64,000 nucleotides of DNA from Microvirga flavescens (lineage in GTDB: Bacteria > Pseudomonadota > Alphaproteobacteria > Rhizobiales > Beijerinckiaceae): positions 248,001 to 312,000 of the forward strand of contig NZ_QMKH01000004.1 in the NCBI RefSeq assembly GCF_003290125.1. The letters are read 5' to 3'. Below are positions 29,584 through 38,164 of this stretch, piece after piece. A model generated the notes under the pieces. That model was not told the DNA's origin. It did not search any database and saw nothing but the letters and a program-made list of their open reading frames with translations. The position numbers and the translations under genes are program-made. Position 1 is the stretch's first letter, and every line of letters begins with the position of its first letter.

Positions 29584-30335
29584 GCGGCCTGCGCCCTGCC
29601 CGCATCCATCGCCGCGCGCATGGCGCGAACGGCCTCGTCGAGCCCCATGAAGATGGCCTCGGCGATCAGGAAGTGGCCGATATTCAGTTCGGCGATCTGG
29701 GGAATGGCCGCAATGGGGCCGACGGTGTCAAAGGTGAGCCCGTGCCCGGCATGGATCTCGAGGCCGAGGGACGCCCCATGCGCGGCAGCACGGCGCACGC
29801 GCTCAAGCTCGTGGGCCAGGCGCTCCTCATCCCCGGCCAGGGCCGCCTCGCAATACGTGCCGGTATGAAGCTCGACCACGGGAGCGCCGAGATTGTGGGC
29901 CGCCTCCATCACGTCGACTTCCGGCTCGACGAAGAGCGACACGCGAATACCCGCGGCCTTCAATTCCGCGATGGCGGGGCGCAGGGCGGCCTCACCGCCG
30001 ATGATGTCGAGCCCGCCTTCGGTGGTCCGCTCCTCGCGTTTTTCGGGCACTAGGCAGGCCGCATGGGGACGAAGGGCGACGGCAAGGCCGATCATCTCCG
30101 GGGTCGCCGCCATTTCCATGTTGAGCGGCACGAAAAGCTGCCGCTTCAGGCGTTCCATGTCGAGGTCGCGGATATGCCGCCGGTCCTCCCGTAAATGGGC
30201 CGTAATGCCGTCGGCTCCCGCGAGCACCGCCATGTGCGCCGCACGGATCGGATCGGGATAAGTGCCGCCGCGCGCGTTCCGGACGGTCGCGACGTGATCG
30301 ATATTGACGCCGAGGCGAAGAGGAAGAGTTGTCAT
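29580..30335 (-). CDS. pdxJ: Pyridoxine 5'-phosphate synthase
   Basis: Condenses 1-deoxyxylulose 5-phosphate with 3-amino-2-oxopropyl phosphate, the last ring-forming step of DXP-dependent vitamin B6 synthesis. The 251 residues begin [19 protein letters not shown], with [24 protein letters not shown] and HAGHGLTF, all characteristic of the PdxJ barrel. It is the first gene of the pdxJ-acpS-lepB-rnc-era group. Confidence 0.97.
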   Translation of the reverse strand: MTTLPLRLGVNIDHVATVRNARGGTYPDPIRAAHMAVLAGADGITAHLREDRRHIRDLDMERLKRQLFVPLNMEMAATPEMIGLAVALRPHAACLVPEKREERTTEGGLDIIGGEAALRPAIAELKAAGIRVSLFVEPEVDVMEAAHNLGAPVVELHTGTYCEAALAGDEERLAHELERVRRAAAHGASLGLEIHAGHGLTFDTVGPIAAIPQIAELNIGHFLIAEAIFMGLDEAVRAMRAAMDAGRAQAA

Positions 30336-30421
30336 GTGACCGTTTTAGACCAAGCACGGCCGCTGTCGAGATGAACATCCCGCAAACGCTTGCGAGACTT
30401 AAGACCTTCTTACGCTTGAAG

Positions 30422-30904
30422 TCAGTTGTTCTCACCGATGAAGCGGCCGGCTTGCCACCAAAACCCCAGAGCACCCGCGACATAGCTCAGGAGCAGGCAG
30501 GGCCCGATGGACAGCGACCTTTCCCAGACGCCCGTCGAGGGTCCAGTGAACGCCACCGTCGACGGGAGGAGCGCGGAAAAGAGCGGAGTCATGACGAGCC
30601 CGATCAAAAGGGCGCATAAGATATAATAAGTTAAACTGCGGATCGCCCAGACCTGCGCCGCGAAAACGACGATAAAGAAAGGGACGAAGTTTGAGGCCAA
30701 TGCCGTCGTCCAGAGGAAGACGGCCCGTGCCGTCAGCAAAATGGCGCTCTCGAATGGCTGCGACAGCTCGAAAACGGTCTTGGCTCGCCAAAAGACGGCA
30801 ATGAGGACGCTTTGAGCTATAAAAAGTGCGACGGCAGCCGTGACCGCACAGCCATACGCAACCCAGATTTTCTCGGAAGCCAGAGTATCCAAGAGCCTTT
30901 TCAA
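30422..30904 (-). CDS. Membrane protein, function unknown
   Basis: 160 residues with four hydrophobic segments (AYGCAVTAAVALFIAQSVLIAV; FLWTTALASNFVPFFIVVFA; YYILCALLIGLVMTPLF; IGPCLLLSYVAGALGFWW). It lies 86 nt upstream of pdxJ on the same strand. No family was recognised. The flanking DNA is slightly richer in A and T than the neighbouring operons. Confidence 0.65.
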   Translation of the reverse strand: MKRLLDTLASEKIWVAYGCAVTAAVALFIAQSVLIAVFWRAKTVFELSQPFESAILLTARAVFLWTTALASNFVPFFIVVFAAQVWAIRSLTYYILCALLIGLVMTPLFSALLPSTVAFTGPSTGVWERSLSIGPCLLLSYVAGALGFWWQAGRFIGENN

Positions 30905-31250
30905 GAGAATAATGCCTTTATAGATTCGTTATATCGTTTCAATAATTAGATATTCCTCGAAAGTCCATTTTTCCGATGTGCTCCCAAGCACGCTGCGCCC
31001 GATTGGCCTTGTGCCAGGGAGGGAAAGCGGTTATAGGCCCCACTTCGCGTTCGCTCCGGCCGGGGGCTGAACGGACGGTCTGGCTTGCCAGACAGGGTTT
31101 TTAAGGAACCCGTCGTCCCGTGTCTCCGCCTTCGACAACCGCTCGGGCCTTGCAGGCTCGAAGGGCTTGGCGCCGATCGGACGCGCGAAACCGGCTCCTG
31201 ACGCGGCATTCGCGTCTTCAGCTTGAACTCAACTTTGAGAAAGGCCCACT
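30905..31250. other. 346-nt gap: divergent control region ahead of rpsF
   Basis: Contains the start regions of the minus-strand membrane protein gene and of the plus-strand rpsF operon. The first 60 nt are AT-rich. The stretch 31125-31250 is presumably the rpsF leader. I could not confirm an S6:S18-binding leader structure, and no gene or tRNA was found. Confidence 0.6.
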
Positions 31251-31640
31251 ATGCCTCTCTACGAGCATATCTTTTTGGCTCGCCAGGACGTTACGTCCCA
31301 GCAGGTCGAAGCGATGGTCGAGACCTACAAGTCCGTCATCGAGCAGAACGGTGGCAAGGTCGAGAAGACCGAGATGTGGGGCGTCAAGTCCCTCGCCTAC
31401 CGCATCAAGAAGAACCGCAAGGCGCACTTCACGCTCTTCAACATCGACGCCCCGGCTCCGGCCCTGGCCGAGATGGAGCGCCAGATGAGCATCTCCGAAG
31501 ACATCCTCCGCTTCATGACCATCCGCGTGGATGAGCTCGAGAGCGAGCCCTCCGTGATGATGCAGAAGCGCGACCGCGACGAGCGCAAGGACCGCGAGCG
31601 CCGTGAGCGCGACGGTGGCTACGAAGGCGAGGAGATCTGA
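31251..31640 (+). CDS. rpsF: 30S ribosomal protein S6
   Basis: Small-subunit protein that pairs with S18. The 129 residues begin [13 protein letters not shown] and carry [24 protein letters not shown], typical of S6, with a charged C-terminal tail. First gene of rpsF-rpsR-DUF2232-rplI; rpsR follows after 2 nt. Confidence 0.98.
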   Translation: MPLYEHIFLARQDVTSQQVEAMVETYKSVIEQNGGKVEKTEMWGVKSLAYRIKKNRKAHFTLFNIDAPAPALAEMERQMSISEDILRFMTIRVDELESEPSVMMQKRDRDERKDRERRERDGGYEGEEI

Positions 31641-31642
31641 TC

Positions 31643-31894
31643 ATGGCATTCGGTGCTGGTGGCGGCGGTGGCCGTCGTCCGTTCTTCCGTCGGCGTAAGA
31701 CCTGCCCGTTCTCGGGCCCCAACGCTCCGAAGATCGACTACAAGGACACGAAGCTCCTTTCGCGCTACATCTCCGAGCGCGGCAAGATCGTGCCCTCGCG
31801 CATCACGGCCGTTTCGGCCAAGAAGCAGCGTGAACTCGCCCAGGCGATCAAGCGCGCCCGCTTCATGGGCCTGCTGCCCTACGTGATCCGTTAA
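31643..31894 (+). CDS. rpsR: 30S ribosomal protein S18
   Basis: 83 residues with the S18 core: [37 protein letters not shown] and [20 protein letters not shown]. An N-terminal Gly/Arg stretch ([12 protein letters not shown]) is typical of alphaproteobacterial S18. The ribosome site GAGGAG lies inside the end of rpsF. Confidence 0.98.
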   Translation: MAFGAGGGGGRRPFFRRRKTCPFSGPNAPKIDYKDTKLLSRYISERGKIVPSRITAVSAKKQRELAQAIKRARFMGLLPYVIR

Positions 31895-31901
31895 GAATTC
31901 C

Positions 31902-31930
31902 ACGGGGCCGCTCCGGTGGCCCCGTTCCCT
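31902..31930 (+). terminator. Hairpin after rpsR, possible terminator or attenuator
   Basis: An 8-bp stem (ACGGGGCC / GGCCCCGT) with an 8-nt loop starts 8 nt after the rpsR stop and is followed by TCCCT. The weak U-content suggests partial termination between rpsR and the DUF2232 gene. Confidence 0.45.
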
Positions 31931-32015
31931 ACATCTCGCCCGGCGGTGAAAATCCTCCGGGTCTGCTGGGGCAAAGGCCCCTAACCCTGCAAAGAGCAGC
32001 GGGACAGCAAGACCG

Positions 32016-32975
32016 ATGAATTTTGTTGTGACAGGAATTGGCGCGGGCCTCGTCTCGGCGCTTCTGATGGCGGTGGTCGTGAAAGCGACGGCGCTCGCCT
32101 TCTTCCTGTACATTCTTGCTCCCATTCCCGTTCTGATCGTCTCCCTCGGTTGGGATCATCGTGCCGGCCTCGTAGCAGGCGCGGTCGGCGGCGCTGCGAT
32201 CGCGCTTCTCTTGTCGCCGATGAGCGGCCTCGGCTTCGTTCTCGTGACTGCCCTGCCCGCCTGGTGGCTTTCCTATCTCGCCCTGCTCGGGCGCGCCGGT
32301 GCGAACGGCGTCATGGAATGGTATCCGGTCGGGCGGCTTCTGGCCTGGATCGCCGGAACCGCCACGCTGACGGTCGTCGCCGCCGGCATCATCTCGGCCG
32401 GAACCTATGAGGCGTTTCAGGCAAACGCCCGCGAGGTCGCGCAAGCCTTCGTCGACATGCAATTCACCGGCCCCCGAGCGCTGGAAGCGGAAACACGCGG
32501 CGACCTCATCGACGCCCTCGCCTCCTTCACGCCCTTCCTCTCGGCTCAGGGCTTCACGACGGTGCTGGCGCTCTATCTCTGGACCGCCGCCAAGATCGTC
32601 TCGTATTCCGGGCGGCTTCCCCGCTCCTGGCCACCGATCCCCGAACTGGCGATGCCGCGCGCGAGCGCGCTTGCGCTTGTCCTCGGCCTTGGATTGGCGA
32701 CTTTCGAGAACTTTGTCGGCGTCTTCGGCTTTGCGCTGGCGGGAGCCTTTTTCACCGCGTTCGCGCTGCAAGGCCTCGCCGCCATTCATGACCGCACGCG
32801 CGGCAAGGCGGGCCGCGTCGCGATCCTGATCGGGCTTTACCTGCTCGTTTTTGTCACGCAGGGCATCCTGATGGTGGCCCTGTCCCTCTTCGGCATCGTG
32901 GATTCGGTGTTCCAGCTTCGTCGTCGCTCCGGCGCCGGCGGGCAGCCGAACCTCCCCGGAACCCCTTCAACCTGA
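32016..32975 (+). CDS. DUF2232 family membrane protein
   Basis: 319 residues with seven or eight hydrophobic segments (VVTGIGAGLVSALLMAVVVK; AGAVGGAAIALLLSPMSGLG; AFFTAFALQGLAAIHDRTRG). The family is fixed between rpsR and rplI in alphaproteobacteria, where its job is unknown. It lies 24 nt before rplI. A role in membrane or transport functions is only a guess from topology. Confidence 0.88.
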   Translation: MNFVVTGIGAGLVSALLMAVVVKATALAFFLYILAPIPVLIVSLGWDHRAGLVAGAVGGAAIALLLSPMSGLGFVLVTALPAWWLSYLALLGRAGANGVMEWYPVGRLLAWIAGTATLTVVAAGIISAGTYEAFQANAREVAQAFVDMQFTGPRALEAETRGDLIDALASFTPFLSAQGFTTVLALYLWTAAKIVSYSGRLPRSWPPIPELAMPRASALALVLGLGLATFENFVGVFGFALAGAFFTAFALQGLAAIHDRTRGKAGRVAILIGLYLLVFVTQGILMVALSLFGIVDSVFQLRRRSGAGGQPNLPGTPST

Positions 32976-32999
32976 TCACAGCTCACAAGGAGAAACCCC

Positions 33000-33563
33000 A
33001 TGGAAGTGATCCTTCTCGAACGCGTCGCCAAGCTCGGCCAGATGGGCGAGACCGTTAAGGTCCGTGACGGCTATGCCCGTAACTTCCTTCTGCCCCGCGG
33101 CAAGGCTCTGCGCGCCACCAAGGCCAACAAGGAGCACTTCGAGGCTCAGCGCGCCCAGCTCGAGGCCCGCAACCTCGAGCGCAAGAAGGAAGCCGCTGCC
33201 GTCGGCGAGAAGCTGAACGGCCAGAGCTTCATCATCATCCGCCAGTCCGGCGAGACGGGCGTGCTCTACGGTTCGGTTTCGACCCGCGACCTCGCCGAGA
33301 TCGTCACGCAGGGCGGCTTCTCGGTGGCCCGCAACCAGTTCGTGCTTAACCAGCCGATCAAGACCCTCGGCCTGCACACCGTGCCGGTTCACCTCCACCC
33401 GGAGGTCGAGGTCGAGGTGACGATCAACATCGCCCGCAGCCCCGAGGAAGCGGAGCGTCAGGCGCGCGGTGAGAGCGTCACCACCCGCGAAGAAACCAAC
33501 CTCGACGACCTCGGCCTCGAGGTCGGCGCCGCTCTCGCCGACGCCGGCGACGTGGAACTTTAA
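33000..33563 (+). CDS. rplI: 50S ribosomal protein L9
   Basis: Large-subunit protein at the base of the L1 stalk. The 187 residues have the N-domain ([37 protein letters not shown]), a connecting helix (about 40-75) and the C-domain ending [21 protein letters not shown]. An extra 25-residue acidic tail is usual in this group. CAAGGAG lies 7 nt upstream of the ATG. Confidence 0.98.
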   Translation: MEVILLERVAKLGQMGETVKVRDGYARNFLLPRGKALRATKANKEHFEAQRAQLEARNLERKKEAAAVGEKLNGQSFIIIRQSGETGVLYGSVSTRDLAEIVTQGGFSVARNQFVLNQPIKTLGLHTVPVHLHPEVEVEVTINIARSPEEAERQARGESVTTREETNLDDLGLEVGAALADAGDVEL

Positions 33564-33575
33564 TACTTGCAGGAC

Positions 33576-33646
33576 CGGGGTTTCGGCCCCGCTTCTTCGA
33601 CAAACACGCCGCTCATCGGTTTCCGATGGGCGGCGTGTTGTTTTCC
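33576..33646 (+). terminator. Tandem terminators after rplI
   Basis: A small stem (CGGGG / CCCCG) is followed by CTTCTTC. A 17-bp stem with one wobble pair (AACACGCCGCTCATCGG / CCGATGGGCGGCGTGTT, TTT loop) follows at 33603-33639 and leads into GTTTTCC. Together they close the ribosomal protein operon. Confidence 0.92.
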
Positions 33647-33875
33647 TGGCCTGGTTCCTTTCTCTACCGCCGCACGCGCCCGCTTGCCTTGCGTTCCTAT
33701 TTTGTTCACAATGCCTTCCCGCGATTCGCCCTGACGGCAAGGCCGCCACCGGAAGTTCAGCGGCCCGGTGCCACAACCGCAGCGCGGGTCTTAGAAGCGA
33801 CCTGGTGTCAAGTTCCTTCGCCGCCAAAATGTCGGCGGTGTGAATAAGAGGGACAGTGAGGAAAGGTCGGCGCGA

Positions 33876-33935
33876 ATGAATGGGAATTTCCTTCTGTGGT
33901 CCTTGAGCCACCACCGAATCGCCGTCCTGTCTTAA
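33876..33935 (+). CDS. Possible 19-residue leader ORF ahead of dnaB
   Basis: ATG at 33876 with AGGAAAGG 9 nt upstream, 19 codons and a TAA, ending 40 nt before the dnaB ATG. The peptide would read NGNFLLWSLSHHRIAVLS after Met. The rest of the 33647-33975 gap shows no gene. It could be chance; no family is known to me. Confidence 0.2.
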   Translation: MNGNFLLWSLSHHRIAVLS

Positions 33936-33975
33936 GGAGAGCTCACACCTTCTCCCTCTGTTTCCGGAGCGCCTG

Positions 33976-35469
33976 ATGGCCACCGCCAATGCCCTGATTG
34001 CCCGTCTCGAAACGTCCGAGCCGCAATATCGGGCCGCGCCGAGCAACATCGATGCGGAGCAGGCTCTTCTCGGCGCCGTCCTCGTCAACAACGACGCCTA
34101 TTATCGGGTCTCCGACTTCCTGGAGGCCGCGCATTTCATGGAGGACCTGCACCGCCGGGTCTATGAGGTCGCGACGAGCCTCATCAAGGCGGGCAAGGTC
34201 GCAACGCCGATCACCCTCAAGACCTTTCTGGGCGATCAGGATCTCGGCGGCGTCACCGTCTCGCAATATCTCGCGCGCCTGGCGGCGGAAGCGACGACCG
34301 TCATCAATGCCGAGGATTATGGCCGGACGATCTACGACCTCGCCATCCGCCGCAACCTCATCGGCATCGGCGAAGATCTCGTGAACGTCGCCTATGACGC
34401 CCCGGTCGAAACCTCTCCGCGCGATCAGATCGAGGAAGCGGAGCGGCGTCTCTACGAATTGGCCGAGACAGGCCGCTATGACGGTGGCTTCCAGCGGTTT
34501 TCGGATGCGCTGACGGATGCCATCGACATGGCCGCCGCCGCCTACAAGCGCGAAGGCAAGCTGTCGGGCATTTCCACCGGCCTGATCGACATGGACCGCA
34601 CCCTCGGCGGCCTGCAATCGTCCGATCTTGTGATCCTCGCCGGCCGTCCCGCGATGGGTAAGACCTCGCTTGCGACCAACATCGCCTTCAACATCGCCAA
34701 GGCCTACCAGGGCGAGAAGCAGCCGGACGGCACGGTGAAGACCGTCAACGGCGGCATCGTCGGCTTCTTCTCCCTCGAAATGTCGGCGGAGCAATTGGCG
34801 ACCCGTATCATCGCCGAGCAATCGGGCGTCGCGTCCTACAAGATCCGCCGCGGCGACATGCGCGAGGACGATTTCTACAAGATCACCGAAGCCGCCCGGG
34901 AAATGCAGTCGATCCCCTTCTACATCGACCAGACCGGCGGCATCTCCATCGCGCAGCTTGCCGCGCGCGCGCGCCGCCTCAAGCGTCAGCGCGGCCTCGA
35001 TATTCTAGTGGTCGACTACCTGCAGCTTCTCTCCGCCTCGGCCAAGAAGGGCGAGAACCGCGTGCAGGAGTTGACCGAAATCACCACGGGCCTGAAGGCG
35101 CTCGCCAAGGAACTCGCGGTTCCGATCGTCGCGCTCTCCCAGCTCTCGCGTCAGGTGGAATCGCGCGACGACAAGCGCCCGCAACTCTCCGATCTTCGTG
35201 AATCGGGCTCCATCGAGCAGGACGCCGACGTGGTCATGTTCGTCTACCGCGAAGAGTACTACCTGAAGAACAAGGAGCCGAAGCCCGGCACCGAGGAATA
35301 CTTCAAGTGGCAGGCGGAGATGGACCAGGTCCACGGCAAGGCCGAGGTCATCATCGGCAAGCAGCGTCACGGTCCCACGGGAACCGTGCAATTGGCGTTC
35401 CAAGCTGATATCACTCGCTTCACGAACCTCGCCGACGAGGACAAGCTGCCGGAGCGCATTGGCGATTGA
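33976..35469 (+). CDS. dnaB: Replicative DNA helicase DnaB
   Basis: Hexameric helicase that unwinds DNA at the replication fork. The 497 residues have an N-terminal primase-binding domain (about 20-125: EQALLGAVLVNNDAY), a linker, and a RecA-type C-domain with Walker A AGRPAMGKTSLA and Walker B region LDILVVDYLQLL. The arginine-finger region is KQRHGPTGTVQLAF. GGAG lies 6 nt before the ATG. A TGA at 35467 meets alr closely. Confidence 0.98.
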   Translation: MATANALIARLETSEPQYRAAPSNIDAEQALLGAVLVNNDAYYRVSDFLEAAHFMEDLHRRVYEVATSLIKAGKVATPITLKTFLGDQDLGGVTVSQYLARLAAEATTVINAEDYGRTIYDLAIRRNLIGIGEDLVNVAYDAPVETSPRDQIEEAERRLYELAETGRYDGGFQRFSDALTDAIDMAAAAYKREGKLSGISTGLIDMDRTLGGLQSSDLVILAGRPAMGKTSLATNIAFNIAKAYQGEKQPDGTVKTVNGGIVGFFSLEMSAEQLATRIIAEQSGVASYKIRRGDMREDDFYKITEAAREMQSIPFYIDQTGGISIAQLAARARRLKRQRGLDILVVDYLQLLSASAKKGENRVQELTEITTGLKALAKELAVPIVALSQLSRQVESRDDKRPQLSDLRESGSIEQDADVVMFVYREEYYLKNKEPKPGTEEYFKWQAEMDQVHGKAEVIIGKQRHGPTGTVQLAFQADITRFTNLADEDKLPERIGD

Positions 35470-35477
35470 GCGACATC

Positions 35478-36620
35478 ATGCAGGGCTCACAGACAGGTCT
35501 CATTCCCGACGCCGAAGCGGGCGCCGTCCTCACCATCGATCTCGACGCCATCGCCGCGAACTGGCGAACCTTGCGCGAGCGGGCGGGCACAGACACCGCC
35601 GCCGTCGTCAAGGCGGACGCTTACGGCACCGGCATCGAGAAGACCGTCCCGGCCCTGCTTGATGCGGGCTGCCGCGTCTTCTTCGTGGCGCACCTGTCCG
35701 AGGCCAAGCGCGTGCGCGCCGTCGCGACCGAGGCGACGATCTACGTGCTCAACGGCTTTCCGCACGGCACCGGCCCGACCTACGCCAATCACGACATCCG
35801 CCCCGTTCTGGGCTCGCTGGAAGAGATCGAGGAATGGGCGGCGTTCTGCCGTTCGCAAGGCGCGCGCCTTCCCGCCGCGATCCATGTCGATACGGGCATG
35901 CACCGGCTCGGCCTGCCCCTCGTCGAAGGGCTCTCGCTGAGCAATGACGCCCGCATCAAGGATTTCGATCTCGCGCTCCTGATGAGCCACCTCGTCAGCG
36001 CGGAGGAGCCGGAGAACCAGATCAACGCCCGTCAGATCGCGGCCTTCACGGCGCTGCGCGGCGCGATGCCCGGCATTCCCTGCTCGCTGGCCAACTCATC
36101 CGGAACCTTCCTGAAAGGGATGCAGGCCTTCGAACTCGCTCGCCCCGGCTATGCGCTCTACGGCGGCAACCCGACGCCGCACCTGTCCAACCCGATGAAG
36201 CCTGTCGCGCACCTGGACGCGCGCGTGATCCAGCTTCGTTATGCGCTCGCGGGCGAGACCGCCGGCTACAACGCCGCGTGGACCGCCCCGAGCCGCCGCC
36301 GCCTCGCCACCATCTCCGTCGGCTACGCGGACGGCTATCCGCGTTCCGCTGGCAGCACCAACACCAATGTGGGCGATGCGGGCATCGCCATCGTCGCGGG
36401 TAGGCGCTGCCCATTCGTGGGCCGGGTTTCGATGGATCTCATCATCATCGACGTCACCGACGTGCCGGAGCATGAGATTCATCGTGGCGACATCGTCACC
36501 CTGATCGGCACGAACCTGACCATCGATGAAGTGGGCCGCCGCGCGGGCACCATCGGCTACGAAATCCTCACCAGTCTCGGGCGGCGCTATGCGCGTCACT
36601 ACCGTGGGGGCCCGCGCTGA
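35478..36620 (+). CDS. alr: Alanine racemase
   Basis: PLP enzyme making D-alanine for peptidoglycan. About 380 residues. The PLP lysine is Lys45 in AVVKADAYGTG, and the catalytic Tyr of the partner subunit lies in SVGYADGYPRSAG. AIHVDTGMHRLGL and ALYGGNP are family motifs. The ATG at 35478 was chosen; a TTG at 35466 that overlaps the dnaB stop is an alternative with four more residues. The stop overlaps the radA start (TGATG). Confidence 0.96.
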   Translation: MQGSQTGLIPDAEAGAVLTIDLDAIAANWRTLRERAGTDTAAVVKADAYGTGIEKTVPALLDAGCRVFFVAHLSEAKRVRAVATEATIYVLNGFPHGTGPTYANHDIRPVLGSLEEIEEWAAFCRSQGARLPAAIHVDTGMHRLGLPLVEGLSLSNDARIKDFDLALLMSHLVSAEEPENQINARQIAAFTALRGAMPGIPCSLANSSGTFLKGMQAFELARPGYALYGGNPTPHLSNPMKPVAHLDARVIQLRYALAGETAGYNAAWTAPSRRRLATISVGYADGYPRSAGSTNTNVGDAGIAIVAGRRCPFVGRVSMDLIIIDVTDVPEHEIHRGDIVTLIGTNLTIDEVGRRAGTIGYEILTSLGRRYARHYRGGPR

Positions 36621-38026
36621 TGGCGAAGCGCCAGCCGTCTTTCGCCTGCCAGAGCTGCGGCGCGGTCTATAACCGCTGGAAAGGCAAGTGCGAGGCCTGC
36701 GGCGGGTGGAACACCATCGTCGAGGAAACGGGTTCCTCGAACCCGATGGTCGGCCCCGTAGCCACCCGCCCCACCCGCGCCAAGGGCAGGATCTTCCCGC
36801 TGGAAGGGCTTTCCGGCGAGACCAAGGAAGCTCCGCGCACGCCCTCGGGCATCGCCGAACTCGACCGGGTCACCGGCGGCGGCTTCGTGCACGGCTCGGT
36901 GATCCTGCTCGGTGGCGATCCCGGCATCGGCAAATCGACCCTCCTCATGCAGGCCTCCGCCGCCCTCGCCAACAAGGGACACCGCGTCGCCTACATCTCG
37001 GGCGAAGAGGCGGTGGCGCAGGTGCGGCTGAGAGCCGAGCGTCTCGGCCTCGGGCAGGCTCCCGTCGAACTGGCTGCCGAGACCAATGTCGAAGACATCA
37101 TCGCCACGCTGACACAAGGGCAACCACCCGCGCTCGCCATCATCGACTCGATCCAGACCATGTGGACCGAGACGGTGGAATCCGCGCCCGGAACCGTGAC
37201 GCAGGTGCGCGGCAGCGCGCAGGCGCTGATCCGCTTCGCCAAGACCATCGGCACGGCGGTGATCCTCGTCGGCCACGTGACGAAGGACGGGCAGATCGCC
37301 GGGCCGCGCGTCGTGGAGCACATGGTGGATGCCGTCGTTTCCTTCGAAGGCGATACCGGCCACCATTTCCGCATTCTGCGCGCCGTGAAGAACCGCTTCG
37401 GCCCCACCGACGAAATCGGCGTGTTCGAGATGTCGGATATCGGCCTGCGCGAAGTATCGAACCCGTCCGAGCTGTTCCTGGCCGGGCGCGATCTCGCGAC
37501 ACCGGGAACTGCCGTTTTTGCCGGAATGGAGGGCACCCGCCCGCTGCTGGTGGAGATCCAGGCCCTCGTCGCCCCCTCGTCGCTTGGCACCCCTCGCCGC
37601 GCGGTGGTGGGGTGGGACCCGAGCCGCCTGTCGATGGTGCTCGCTGTGCTCGAAGCGCATGGCGGCCTCAAGCTCGGCATGCACGATGTCTATCTCAACG
37701 TGGCAGGTGGTCTTCGCATCACGGAACCAGCGGCGGATCTCGCTGCAGCGGCGGCGCTGGTTTCCTCGCTCTCCGGCGCGTCACTGCCTTCCGACACGGT
37801 CTATTTCGGCGAACTCGGCCTCTCGGGGGCGATCCGGCCCGTCGCCCAGGCACAGTCCCGGTTGAAGGAAGCGGCAAAGCTCGGCTTCTCCGGCGCGGTC
37901 GCCCCTGCCCCACGCATCGAGCAAGCCAATCCGGAGCGCCTCCCCCTCGCGGCTGCCTCCATCGGGCATATTACGGACCTCGTGGCGGGCATCGCCTCCC
38001 GCAGCCCCAACCGGCGCCGGGCATAA
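36620..38026 (+). CDS. radA: DNA repair protein RadA
   Basis: RecA-like ATPase that drives branch migration in recombination. The 468 residues begin with a zinc finger (CQSCGAVYNRWKGKCEACG), followed by Walker A GGDPGIGKST, the KNRFG motif (VKNRFGPTDEIG) and a Lon-like C-terminal domain (MHDVYLNVAGGLRITEPAAD). Translationally coupled to alr. No terminator is obvious; the next gene begins after 138 nt. Confidence 0.97.
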   Translation: MAKRQPSFACQSCGAVYNRWKGKCEACGGWNTIVEETGSSNPMVGPVATRPTRAKGRIFPLEGLSGETKEAPRTPSGIAELDRVTGGGFVHGSVILLGGDPGIGKSTLLMQASAALANKGHRVAYISGEEAVAQVRLRAERLGLGQAPVELAAETNVEDIIATLTQGQPPALAIIDSIQTMWTETVESAPGTVTQVRGSAQALIRFAKTIGTAVILVGHVTKDGQIAGPRVVEHMVDAVVSFEGDTGHHFRILRAVKNRFGPTDEIGVFEMSDIGLREVSNPSELFLAGRDLATPGTAVFAGMEGTRPLLVEIQALVAPSSLGTPRRAVVGWDPSRLSMVLAVLEAHGGLKLGMHDVYLNVAGGLRITEPAADLAAAAALVSSLSGASLPSDTVYFGELGLSGAIRPVAQAQSRLKEAAKLGFSGAVAPAPRIEQANPERLPLAAASIGHITDLVAGIASRSPNRRRA

Positions 38027-38087
38027 ACAGTAAGGCATTGCGCCAAGCGGCTTTTGCAACAGTGCAACCCTATGTCGATTGTGCCGC

Positions 38088-38116
38088 TACCCCTTTCGGG
38101 GTACCCATTTCGGTAC
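38088..38116 (+). promoter_or_regulatory. Two mutually exclusive hairpins in the RTX gene leader
   Basis: TACCCC-TTTC-GGGGTA (38088-38103) and GTACC-CATTTC-GGTAC (38101-38116) share bases 38101-38103, so only one can form at a time. They lie 49 nt before the ATG of the RTX-like gene. Function unproven. Confidence 0.4.
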
Positions 38117-38164
38117 GGCGGGGGCTAACCGCTGGGGACCATAGGCCTCTTAGGGGAAACGAAT

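Noticed and set aside
30905..31250. tRNA or small RNA gene in the rpsF leader region
   Set aside because: No cloverleaf or CCA-end pattern was found; a ribosomal-protein leader is the simplest reading.
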